Shown here piece by piece: positions 34,208 to 42,291 of a stretch of DNA of 64,000 nucleotides. The stretch spans positions 186,001 through 250,000 of the forward strand of contig CAYORT010000001.1 of NCBI GenBank assembly GCA_964406465.1, read 5' to 3'. Position 1 is the first letter of the stretch; each line of letters starts with the position of its first letter. Position numbers and translations under genes: made by a program. The notes under the pieces were generated by a model. It was not told the DNA's origin. It saw only the letters and a list, made by a program, of their open reading frames with translations, and ran no database searches. This DNA is from JAHEZL01 sp964406465 (GTDB lineage: Bacteria > Bacteroidota > Bacteroidia > Flavobacteriales_C > GCA-002722245).

Positions 34208-35560
34208 ATGTCGAACAAAATGTTAGTCATATTGGGTGCGGGCGAAAGCGGTGTAGGTGCTGCCATTCTTGGTAAGCAGAAGGGCTACGATGTTTTTGTT
34301 TCAGATGGCGGAGTGATTGGCGACGACTACAAAAAAACTTTAGAAGAGTACGAAATAAAGTTTGAGTCGGCTCAACACAAAGAAGTTTTCAACTATCAAC
34401 CCACCCTAATTGTTAAGAGTCCTGGAATTTCAGAAAAAACCGAACTTGTTCAACATTTTTTGAAGAAAAATATTCCGGTGATTTCAGAAATTGAGTTGGC
34501 GGGAATGTACAAAAATGAGAATGCAAAGATGATTTGTATCACCGGAAGTAATGGAAAAACTACTACTACTTTGCTTACTTATCACTTGCTAAAAAATGCC
34601 GGATATGATGTTGGATTAGGTGGAAATATTGGAATGAGTTTAGCGCGAATGGTAGCCGAGAATCCGCACGAGTACTATGTTGTAGAGTTAAGCAGTTTTC
34701 AGTTAGATGGGATGTATTCTTTCAAAGCCGACGTTGCGATTTTATTAAATATTACTCCCGATCATCTCGATCGCTACGATTACAAATTTGAAAATTATGT
34801 AGCATCGAAATTTAGAATTTTACAAAATCAGGATTCTAAAAATTCATTCGTTATTAACAAAGATGATCAAGTAATAAACAGTTTTTACACGGGAAAAGAT
34901 TTCGGCGGAAAAAAATATTTTATCAGTAACATTGGCGATGCAAATTCGGTGTCGAATGAGCATGAATTAATTTTTAATGTTGACGATAAAAAGATGACGA
35001 TTTCCACGAGTGTTCTTACTATTTCTGGTTTACACAATAGATACAACGCTTTGGCGGCAGGTACTGCAGCAATTTTGATGGGCTTAAAGCAGCAAGAAAT
35101 TGAAAGCGGATTTAGCACTTTTAAAAACGCCGAACATCGTTTAGAAAAAGTGGCGACTATAGATGAAGTGGTTTATATCAATGATTCGAAAGCAACAAAT
35201 GTTGATTCTGTGTGGTATGCTTTAGAGAGCATGAAAACTCCTGTAATATGGATTGTTGGTGGTGTTGACAAAGGTAACGACTATTCAGTGTTAATGACTT
35301 TTGTTAATAAAAAGGTGAAAGGTATCATCTGTTTAGGCAAAGACAATTCTAAATTGCAGAAGCAGTTTGGAGAATGTGGTAAATTATTTCATTCAACAAG
35401 TTCAATTGCCGATGCAGTTGCAAAAGCAAAAGAGTGGGGAGTGAAAGGAGATACTGTGTTGTTGTCGCCAGCCTGCGCGAGTTTCGATTTGTTTAAAAAT
35501 TATATAGATAGAGGAAATCAGTTCAAGAATATAGTACACCAATTAGTAACACAATCGTAA
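34208..35560 (+). CDS. murD: UDP-MurNAc-L-alanine:D-glutamate ligase MurD
   Basis: 450 residues, full length, with all three Mur ligase domains: Rossmann-like UDP-binding domain (LGAGESGVGAAILGK), central ATPase (ITGSNGKTTTT, VELSSFQLD, NITPDHLDRYDY), and C-terminal ligase domain from about residue 300 (NDSKATN, GGVDKGNDY, SPACASFDLF). The D-Glu-binding Lys, Thr and Ser of the E. coli enzyme (Lys319, Thr321, Ser415) have clear counterparts. It adds D-glutamate to UDP-MurNAc-L-Ala in the cytoplasm. It is followed after 12 bases by a second, free-standing copy of its own C-terminal domain. Confidence 0.98.
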   Translation: MSNKMLVILGAGESGVGAAILGKQKGYDVFVSDGGVIGDDYKKTLEEYEIKFESAQHKEVFNYQPTLIVKSPGISEKTELVQHFLKKNIPVISEIELAGMYKNENAKMICITGSNGKTTTTLLTYHLLKNAGYDVGLGGNIGMSLARMVAENPHEYYVVELSSFQLDGMYSFKADVAILLNITPDHLDRYDYKFENYVASKFRILQNQDSKNSFVINKDDQVINSFYTGKDFGGKKYFISNIGDANSVSNEHELIFNVDDKKMTISTSVLTISGLHNRYNALAAGTAAILMGLKQQEIESGFSTFKNAEHRLEKVATIDEVVYINDSKATNVDSVWYALESMKTPVIWIVGGVDKGNDYSVLMTFVNKKVKGIICLGKDNSKLQKQFGECGKLFHSTSSIADAVAKAKEWGVKGDTVLLSPACASFDLFKNYIDRGNQFKNIVHQLVTQS

Positions 35561-35572
35561 AGAGTAGAATCT

Positions 35573-36121
35573 ATGACAAAAGGAAACTTCGAATTTCAAG
35601 ACAAAATTCAAACTGGTCCATCAATGGCCGAGAACATCAAGAAGGATTACGAGAAAATTCGTAAAGAAGGTGTTCGTGAGAGTTTTTCTGAATTTGAAAA
35701 TGTTGAACATCGTTTAGAATTTGTTGCCAACATTCACGGCATTGAATACATCAATGATTCAAAAGCAACAAACGTTAATTCTACTTGGTATGCGCTTGAG
35801 CGAATGACCAAAAATGTGGTTTGGATTGTGGGTGGTGTAGACAAAACTGTAGATTATTCTTCTCTTCTTGATTTGGTTAAAGAAAAGGTAAGATGTGTGG
35901 TGTACATCGGTACCGAAAAAAATAAAGCATTCGAAGCATTCTTGGATAAAGTTCAAATGATTGTGGCTGCATCTACCATGGAAGAAGCTGTGCAAATGGC
36001 TTACTATGCTGCAGAAAAAGGTGAAGCGGTTTTAATGTCGCCTGCTTCTGCAAGTTTTAATATGTTCGAGAATTACGAGGAAAGAGGAAATAGATTTAAA
36101 CAGTTGGTAAGAAGTTTATAG
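35573..36121 (+). CDS. Free-standing MurD C-terminal (glutamate ligase) domain protein
   Basis: 182 residues. From residue 37 on it aligns without gaps to MurD residues 301 to about 446; by my hand count about 72 of 146 positions are identical. It keeps NDSKATN, GGVDK, SPASASFNMF and ERGNRF, the residues that hold D-glutamate and the C-terminal fold. It has neither the UDP-binding domain nor the ATPase domain with its P-loop. The first 36 residues (for example NFEFQDKIQTGPSMAENIKK) are unlike MurD and contain charged helix. The frame is intact and the key motifs are kept, so this looks like a maintained gene rather than decay. It cannot be a ligase alone. Possible roles are a D-Glu sensor, a subunit that modulates MurD, or a scaffold. 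I know of no described function. Confidence 0.85.
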   Translation: MTKGNFEFQDKIQTGPSMAENIKKDYEKIRKEGVRESFSEFENVEHRLEFVANIHGIEYINDSKATNVNSTWYALERMTKNVVWIVGGVDKTVDYSSLLDLVKEKVRCVVYIGTEKNKAFEAFLDKVQMIVAASTMEEAVQMAYYAAEKGEAVLMSPASASFNMFENYEERGNRFKQLVRSL

Positions 36122-36187
36122 CAACTTGTTTTCTATTTATTGGAAGATTTGACATTGCGCTTTGTATTTTAATGTATATATCTGCAT

Positions 36188-36439
36188 ATGACAAGATTAT
36201 TTTTGCTATTGAAAGGTTATGGTTCTACTAGAGAGAAACTTCTCTTTTTAGCATCCCTAGCTGTTCTTGGCATTTTCATTCTTATGGTTTATGTAATTTG
36301 TCAGATGGTGCAAGGCGTTCAACAAGTAAAGATTGAAACTGATCCTTTAGATGAAGATGGTAATCCTTATATTCTTGATGGACTGAACGACGAAATGCCA
36401 GCACTGACAGATTCATACAACGATGGCCACCACAACTGA
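36188..36439 (+). CDS. Small single-pass membrane protein in the dcw operon
   Basis: 83 residues, not recognised. The N-terminus is basic (RLFLLLKGYGSTREK), one membrane helix spans about residues 19-44 (LLFLASLAVLGIFILMVYVI), and the last 40 residues are acidic (IETDPLDEDGNPYILDGLND). The positive-inside rule places the acidic tail in the periplasm, the same topology as FtsL and FtsB. Its 3' end overlaps the ftsW start by 17 bases, so it is translated with ftsW. The frame lies in an operon with almost no wasted space and is likely real. A role with FtsW or in the FtsQLB group is only a guess from position and topology. Confidence 0.7.
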   Translation: MTRLFLLLKGYGSTREKLLFLASLAVLGIFILMVYVICQMVQGVQQVKIETDPLDEDGNPYILDGLNDEMPALTDSYNDGHHN

Positions 36440-37655
36440 TCCTGAAAATAAAGCAAAAAATTTTCTTTGGTTAATCTACGATAAACTTCGCGGTGACAAG
36501 ATTATCTGGTGGATTGTCATCATGCTTTCTCTCTTGTCGATTGTAATGATTTATTATTCTACCGCTTCCTTGGTATACCGCTTTCAAGGTGGAAACTCAT
36601 TGTACTATGTTGGCAAGCACGTTTTCATTTTGGCCATGGGTATAGGCATGATTTACTTAACTCATCTTCTCAAATACATTTATTATTCTCGATTGTCGCA
36701 AATTCTACTTTTCATTTCTGTTCCACTTTTACTTTTCACCTTGCTTGCTGGAGTGAGTGAAAACTCGGCCGACAGATGGATTGAAATACCAGGTATTGGC
36801 GTGAGCTTTCAAACTTCCGATTTGGCTAAGCTTGCACTTATCATGTACCTAGCAAGAATGCTACATAAGAATCAGAACGAGATGAAATCTTTCAAAGATA
36901 TTTTCATGCCTTTGTTGATGCCAATATTTTTGGTTTGCGGACTCATCGTTAAAGTGAATTTTTCTACCGCAGCATTGATTTTTGGAACTTGCATCGTATT
37001 GCTTTTTATAGGTAGAGTTCCATTTAAATATATTATGTCGGCTATAGGTTTAGCCATCGCATCTTTCCTCGTGTTTGTAATGGTGGTTAAAATTGTGGCG
37101 CCTAACAATAACCGCGTTCTTACTTGGCAACATCGCGTGGAGGCATGGATAAGTGCAGGTGAAGAAGGTGTAGAAGATGAAGCAGAGACAGAAGCGAATT
37201 ATCAAAGTAGTTTGTCTAAAGCTGCTATCGTGAGCGGTGGTGTGGTGGGAAATTATTTCAGCGGTAAAAATGAAAATCCTTTACCTCCTCAATCTTCTTC
37301 CGATTTTATGTTTGCTACGCTCGTGAAAGAACTAGGGTTAATAGGTGGAATTTTTGTGGCCTTCATGTATATGCTTCTTTTTTATAGAGGAATTAGAGTG
37401 GCTGTAAAAACAGAATCAACCTTTGGTATGTTGCTCGTGATAGGCTGTGTTATCTCTTTGATTTTTCAGGCGTTTAGTAATATGGGCGTTGCTGTGGGAT
37501 TATTCCCTGTAACGGGTCAGCCTTTACCGTACCTAAGTATGGGTGGTACTTCACTTTGGTTTACAAGTATTTCGATAGGAATAATATTAAGTGTTAGTAG
37601 AGAGGTATATGACAAACAACCAGCAAAAAAAGAAGTGGCCACGAGTAATAATTAG
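36423..37655 (+). CDS. ftsW: Septal peptidoglycan polymerase FtsW (SEDS family)
   Basis: 410 residues with about ten membrane helices. SEDS hallmarks are visible: SADRWIEIPGIGVSFQTSDLAKLALI spread over residues 117-142, the large extracellular loop with QSSLSKAAIVSGG and the SSSDFMFATLVKELGLIGG segment, and the final MGVAVGLFPVTGQPLPYLSMGGTS region. FtsW polymerises lipid II into glycan strands at the septum, paired with FtsI. The start at 36423 overlaps the small membrane protein gene, and murG begins inside its last 47 bases. Confidence 0.97.
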   Translation: MATTTDPENKAKNFLWLIYDKLRGDKIIWWIVIMLSLLSIVMIYYSTASLVYRFQGGNSLYYVGKHVFILAMGIGMIYLTHLLKYIYYSRLSQILLFISVPLLLFTLLAGVSENSADRWIEIPGIGVSFQTSDLAKLALIMYLARMLHKNQNEMKSFKDIFMPLLMPIFLVCGLIVKVNFSTAALIFGTCIVLLFIGRVPFKYIMSAIGLAIASFLVFVMVVKIVAPNNNRVLTWQHRVEAWISAGEEGVEDEAETEANYQSSLSKAAIVSGGVVGNYFSGKNENPLPPQSSSDFMFATLVKELGLIGGIFVAFMYMLLFYRGIRVAVKTESTFGMLLVIGCVISLIFQAFSNMGVAVGLFPVTGQPLPYLSMGGTSLWFTSISIGIILSVSREVYDKQPAKKEVATSNN

Positions 37656-38733
37656 TGGTGGGGGTACAGGCGGACACATCTTTCCGGCTGTTGCTATCGC
37701 TAAAGGTATTCAGGAAAAATATCCCGATGCCGAAATTTTATTCGTTGGTGCCAAAGGCAGAATGGAAATGCAAAAAGTTCCGGCTGCCGGATTTAAAATC
37801 GAAGGACTTTGGATTAGCGGTTTACAACGCGGTTCTATTTTTAAAAATCTTCTTTTTCCGTTTAAAGTTATTTCTAGTGTTTTTAAAGCGCTTCGCATCA
37901 TAAGAAAATTTAAACCCGATGTTGCTGTTGGTGTTGGTGGTTATGCGAGTGGAGCTTTGTTGTATGCTGCTACCATGAAGAAAATCCCTGCTTTAATTCA
38001 AGAGCAAAATTCTTTTCCCGGCATCACCAATAAAATGCTAAAAAATCGTGTGCAAAGAATTTGTGTTGCTTACGACAATATGGATAGATTTTTTCCAAAG
38101 GATAAAATCATTTTAACAGGTAATCCGGTTAGAAAGGAAATCACCAAACTAGAAGGAAAAAAGGAAAGAGGTTTAGAGAAATTTTCGCTCGATAAAACTC
38201 GTCTGGTGGTACTAGTTGTTGGCGGTAGCCTTGGTGCACGTTCTATCAATCATGCGATTGATGCCGACCTGCAAAAATTTGCCGATGCCGATGCGCAATT
38301 GATTTGGCAAACAGGAAAACTTTATACCGAACAAGCAAAAAATAGAGTTGCGGCGGTGGGCAAAAATGGTATTATGACTTTCGATTTTATTGCCGATATG
38401 GATTTGGCTTATGCGGCTGCCGATATTGTGATTTCTAGAGCTGGAGCGCTAGCTGTTTCTGAACTATGTTTGGTGAAGAAGCCTTGTATTCTTGTTCCAT
38501 TACCTACTGCGGCAGAAGATCATCAAACAAAAAATGCTTTGTCACTGGTGAATTACAATGCCGCAATTTTAGTGAAGGATAGTGATGCTAAATCGACATT
38601 AGTAGACGAAGCACTTTCTTTATTGAAAGACAAAGAACGTTGCGAAAAATTAGCTTACAACATGGAAAAATTGGCTTTTGCCAATGCTACAGAAACGATA
38701 GTGAACGAGGTGATTAGTTTGATAAAAAAATGA
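37609..38733 (+). CDS. murG: Lipid II synthase MurG
   Basis: 374 residues from the ATG at 37609, which is preceded by AGAGG; the longer frame from the GTG at 37591 lacks support. The GT-B glycosyltransferase fold is shown by the N-terminal ISGGGTGGHIFPAVAIA, GVGGYASGALL, QEQNSFPGITNK and the C-terminal UDP-GlcNAc site (SRAGALAVSEL, PLPTAAEDHQTKNA). MurG adds GlcNAc to lipid I on the inner face of the membrane. It overlaps ftsW by 47 bases and murC by 4. Confidence 0.98.
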   Translation: MTNNQQKKKWPRVIISGGGTGGHIFPAVAIAKGIQEKYPDAEILFVGAKGRMEMQKVPAAGFKIEGLWISGLQRGSIFKNLLFPFKVISSVFKALRIIRKFKPDVAVGVGGYASGALLYAATMKKIPALIQEQNSFPGITNKMLKNRVQRICVAYDNMDRFFPKDKIILTGNPVRKEITKLEGKKERGLEKFSLDKTRLVVLVVGGSLGARSINHAIDADLQKFADADAQLIWQTGKLYTEQAKNRVAAVGKNGIMTFDFIADMDLAYAAADIVISRAGALAVSELCLVKKPCILVPLPTAAEDHQTKNALSLVNYNAAILVKDSDAKSTLVDEALSLLKDKERCEKLAYNMEKLAFANATETIVNEVISLIKK

Positions 38734-40103
38734 GATTAGCAGAAAAAAATATTATTTATTTCATCGGCATCGGTGGTATTGGAATGAGTGCCCTAGCACG
38801 TCATTTCAAAGCACAAGGCAAGAAGGTGTGTGGTTACGATAAAACAGAAACGAAGCTTACCAAGCAGTTGGCCGAAGAAGGAATTTTTGTGAATTATGAT
38901 GATGCTGTCGAAGCTATTCCTAGCGATGTTTTAAGCAAGAGCAATGAAGTGTTGATAGTTTACACGCCGGCTATTCCACCCACTCACAGAGGAAAAAATT
39001 ATTTGGTGGAACAAGGCTTTACATTGTACAAACGTTCTGAAGTTTTGGGTGAGTTAACGAAGTTGTTGTTTAACGTTTCTGTTTCGGGAACACATGGTAA
39101 AACAACTATTTCGTCGATGGTAGCGCACTTATTTAAAACTGCCGATTTATCTTTTTCGGCTTTTTTGGGCGGTGTTTCTAAAAATTTAAATAGCAATTAT
39201 TTAGGCAACAAAGATGCTAAAGCGTGCGTGGTAGAAGCCGATGAATACGATCGTAGTTTCTTGAGATTGTATCCAGATATTCTAACGGTTTCTTCGGTGG
39301 ATGCCGATCACTTAGACATCTATGGTACCGGAGATAAAGTGGTAGAATCTTTTCAATTGTTTACCAAAAATTTGAAGAAAGACGGTAAACTTATCGTTAA
39401 CTATAAGGTGAAAGATAATTTTGAGAGGCCTTATTTAACTTACAGTTTAGACAATGCTGCTGCCGATTTTTATGCACAAAATATTCGCGTAGAAGATGGT
39501 GCTTATCACTTCGATTTTGTGGCGAAAGGAAAAGTGATTGAAGGTGCATCACTAGGCTTACCTGGTTTACACAATATTGAAAATTGTATTGTGGCAAGTG
39601 CCGTTACTTATGAGATGGGAGTAGACCCTGCAGTTATCTTAAAAGGATTGAAAGAATACAAAGGGGTGGATAGAAGATTTGAAATTGTATACCGCGACGA
39701 TAAAAGAGTTTATATTGATGACTATGCGCATCATCCCGAAGAGCTTAAAAGATGTATCACCTCATTGCGTCATTTCTTTCCGGGTAAAAAGTTAACGGGT
39801 GCATTTCAACCTCACTTGTTTTCACGTACACGTGATTTCGCCGACGGATTTGCTGAAAGCTTATCGATGCTTGACGAAGTATTGTTGCTTGAAATTTATC
39901 CTGCCAGAGAATTGCCAATGCCAGGTATCAATTCTCAATTTTTGTTAGATAAAATTTCTCTTGCTAATAAGAAGTTAGTGAGCAAAGATGAGTTGCTGCA
40001 AGAAATTAAAAATCGCGATATAGAGGTAATGTTAACTGTGGGTGCGGGAGATATAGGGGCTATGGTAGACGATGTTAAAAAAATAATGCAAGCTAAAGGT
40101 TAA
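38730..40103 (+). CDS. murC: UDP-MurNAc:L-alanine ligase MurC
   Basis: 457 residues. GIGGIGMSALARHF is the MurC-specific N-terminal loop. The ATP loop is SGTHGKTTISSM, the metal and substrate residues lie in VEADEYDRSFL, and the C-terminal domain has IDDYAHHPEELK and FQPHLFSRTRDF. It performs the first amino-acid addition, of L-alanine, in the precursor pathway. ATGA overlap with murG, and a one-base overlap with ftsQ at its end. Confidence 0.98.
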   Translation: MRLAEKNIIYFIGIGGIGMSALARHFKAQGKKVCGYDKTETKLTKQLAEEGIFVNYDDAVEAIPSDVLSKSNEVLIVYTPAIPPTHRGKNYLVEQGFTLYKRSEVLGELTKLLFNVSVSGTHGKTTISSMVAHLFKTADLSFSAFLGGVSKNLNSNYLGNKDAKACVVEADEYDRSFLRLYPDILTVSSVDADHLDIYGTGDKVVESFQLFTKNLKKDGKLIVNYKVKDNFERPYLTYSLDNAAADFYAQNIRVEDGAYHFDFVAKGKVIEGASLGLPGLHNIENCIVASAVTYEMGVDPAVILKGLKEYKGVDRRFEIVYRDDKRVYIDDYAHHPEELKRCITSLRHFFPGKKLTGAFQPHLFSRTRDFADGFAESLSMLDEVLLLEIYPARELPMPGINSQFLLDKISLANKKLVSKDELLQEIKNRDIEVMLTVGAGDIGAMVDDVKKIMQAKG

Positions 40104-40876
40104 TGAAAAAGGTAAGAATCATATTGTGGATTTTGTTTGGTGTAGGCATCATTGTGGCTACTGGTTTTGTGGAAGCTGCCAATCAAGAGGTGCGTTGCAA
40201 AAAAGTAAATATCACCATCGATGCTCCTCAAGGCAACTATTTTTTAGATGAAAAAGATGTGCGTAACGCCCTTAAGCCCATCGCCGAAAAATTGGAGGGA
40301 AGAAAAATAAGAGATATTAACACTGGAGACGTAGAGAAGTTGATAAAAAATTTAGAACCTGTAAGTAGCGTGGAATCCTTTGCTACTGTAGACGGACACT
40401 TATTTATTAACATTTCGCTGAGAAAAGTTTTGCTGAGAGCTATTCCACAAAACGGGAAAGGTTTCTACATTGACACCACGGGAGCGCGTATGAACTGGCT
40501 GCCGAAGTACACAGCGAGGGTGATAATTGCTACAGGAAATTTTTCGAGATACTGTGGAAGCCTTGATAGTTCTTTGAGTAAGAAAGATGAACCTAAAATT
40601 ATTAAGGACTTATTTGTTCTTGGGAAATTCTTTGAGGCCAATGAATTTTGGAATGCTTTTACCGATCAGGTGTATTTTAACGACAATGGAGATATCGAAA
40701 TTGTTCCTAAATACGGTGATTTTAAAGTGGTGTTGGGCGATGTAAGCAACCTTGAAGAGAAATTTGCCAAGCTGGAGAAGTTCTATAATGAGGGTTTGAA
40801 TAAAGAGAATATCGACGTGTATTCTGAGATTATTTTAAAGTTTAAGAATCAAATTGTTTGTAAAAAGAAAGCGTAA
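40103..40876 (+). CDS. ftsQ: Cell division protein FtsQ
   Basis: 257 residues: a short cytoplasmic end, one membrane helix (IILWILFGVGIIVATGFV, residues 6-23), a POTRA-like domain (VNITIDAPQGNYFLDEKDVRNAL), and a periplasmic beta domain (FYIDTTGARMNWLPKYTARV). In Bacteroidota the protein is divergent, so the call rests on topology, domain order and position between murC and ftsA. FtsQ recruits FtsL/FtsB and links the Z-ring to septal synthesis. One-base overlaps at both ends. Confidence 0.93.
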   Translation: MKKVRIILWILFGVGIIVATGFVEAANQEVRCKKVNITIDAPQGNYFLDEKDVRNALKPIAEKLEGRKIRDINTGDVEKLIKNLEPVSSVESFATVDGHLFINISLRKVLLRAIPQNGKGFYIDTTGARMNWLPKYTARVIIATGNFSRYCGSLDSSLSKKDEPKIIKDLFVLGKFFEANEFWNAFTDQVYFNDNGDIEIVPKYGDFKVVLGDVSNLEEKFAKLEKFYNEGLNKENIDVYSEIILKFKNQIVCKKKA

Positions 40877-42210
40877 TGGAAGCTTCAGAAATTGTAGTAG
40901 GATTAGATATTGGTACAACGAAAATTGTTTGTATTGTTGGTCGTAGAAATGAATACGGCAAAATTGAGATTTTGGGAATGGGTCGCTCCGAATCAGTGGG
41001 CGTAACTCGTGGTGTGGTTTCCAACATTGAGAAAACGGTTCAGTCTATCAAGGCTGCTGTTACAGAAGCAGAAAATCAAAGTGGTGTTGACATTCGCACA
41101 GTGAATGTTGGTATCGCTGGTCAGCATATTAAATCTCTTCAGCACCGCGGTATCAAAATGAGAAATTCTTTGGAAGAAGAAATTTCACAAAAAGATATCG
41201 ATGCGCTAATCGACGATATGTACAAGTTGGTGATGTTGCCTGGTGAAGAAATTATTCACGTGCTTCCTCAAGAATATATTGTAGATAGCGAAGTGGGTAT
41301 CAAAGATCCAATTGGTATGTCGGGTGTAAGATTGGAAGCGAATTTTCATATCATTACCGGACAAGTTGCTGCAGTGAAGAACATTCACAAATGTATTCAG
41401 AAAGCTGGGTTAGAGGTAGTAGAATTAATTCTTGAGCCATTGGCATCTTCTGAAGCGGTATTGAATGATGAGGAGAAAGAGGCCGGAGTAGTGTTGGTGG
41501 ATATTGGTGGTGGAACAACAGATATAGCTATTTTCCAAGAAGGTATTATTCGTCACACTGCCGTTATTCCATTTGGTGGTAATGTGATTACAGAAGACAT
41601 TAAAGAAGGATGTACCATCATTAAATCTCAAGCCGAACTATTGAAAATGAAATTCGGTTCTGCTTTAGCAAGTGAGAATAAAGAAAACGAAATTGTTTCT
41701 ATTCCTGGTTTAAGAGGTAGAGAGCCAAAAGAAATTTCCGTGAAGAATTTGGCGCATATCATTCAAGCGAGAATGGAAGAGATTATCGAAAACATTTACT
41801 ACGAGATAAAAAATTCGGGCTACGAGAAAAAGTTAATAGCAGGTATTGTAGTAACTGGTGGTGGAGCGCAATTGAAGCACATGGCTCAGTTGGTTGAGTA
41901 CATGACGGGTATGGATACTCGCATTGGTTTCCCTAACGAACATTTAGCTAAAGGCGCACAAGATGTAACTAGTCCGATATTCGCTACCGGTGTAGGTTTG
42001 GTAATAAAAGGTTTGCAAGTAATCGACAAACAAAACGCCAACAAACCAAAAGCTGTTGAGCAACCAAAAGCTGCCGAAGAGCAAGAAACTCCAGAAACTG
42101 AAATCGATAAAAAGACAACAGTTGCCGAGCATAGTTCAAAACAGAAAGGTTCTTTCTTCGATAAAATTTTACAAAAGGGAAAGCAATTTTTCGAAGACGA
42201 TGCGGAGTAG
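40876..42210 (+). CDS. ftsA: Cell division protein FtsA
   Basis: 444 residues with the actin fold: phosphate-1 VGLDIGTTKIVCIVG, the 1C subdomain with MRNSLEEEISQKDID, phosphate-2 VLVDIGGGTTDIAIF, and adenosine loop GIVVTGGGAQLKHM. After about residue 385 comes a Lys/Glu/Pro-rich linker and an end (SFFDKILQKGKQFFEDD) suited to an amphipathic membrane-targeting helix. FtsA tethers FtsZ filaments to the membrane. Its stop lies inside the left arm of a hairpin that extends into the ftsA-ftsZ gap. Confidence 0.98.
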   Translation: MEASEIVVGLDIGTTKIVCIVGRRNEYGKIEILGMGRSESVGVTRGVVSNIEKTVQSIKAAVTEAENQSGVDIRTVNVGIAGQHIKSLQHRGIKMRNSLEEEISQKDIDALIDDMYKLVMLPGEEIIHVLPQEYIVDSEVGIKDPIGMSGVRLEANFHIITGQVAAVKNIHKCIQKAGLEVVELILEPLASSEAVLNDEEKEAGVVLVDIGGGTTDIAIFQEGIIRHTAVIPFGGNVITEDIKEGCTIIKSQAELLKMKFGSALASENKENEIVSIPGLRGREPKEISVKNLAHIIQARMEEIIENIYYEIKNSGYEKKLIAGIVVTGGGAQLKHMAQLVEYMTGMDTRIGFPNEHLAKGAQDVTSPIFATGVGLVIKGLQVIDKQNANKPKAVEQPKAAEEQETPETEIDKKTTVAEHSSKQKGSFFDKILQKGKQFFEDDAE

Positions 42211-42254
42211 GTTTAAAGTATAAAATTTCATCTTAGACTTTATGCATTAAACCT
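42209..42254 (+). repeat. Inverted repeat between ftsA and ftsZ
   Basis: AGGTTTAAAGTATAAA (42209-42224) and TTTATGCATTAAACCT (42239-42254) are complementary at 14 of 16 positions with a 14-base loop. The left arm takes in the last two bases of the ftsA stop codon. There is no T run after it, so it is more likely an mRNA-processing, stability or regulatory structure than a terminator. The whole ftsA-ftsZ gap is 81 bases, the longest in the operon. Confidence 0.5.
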
Positions 42255-42291
42255 TAGACAATAAAATAAATAACATTCAATTAAATAGAAG

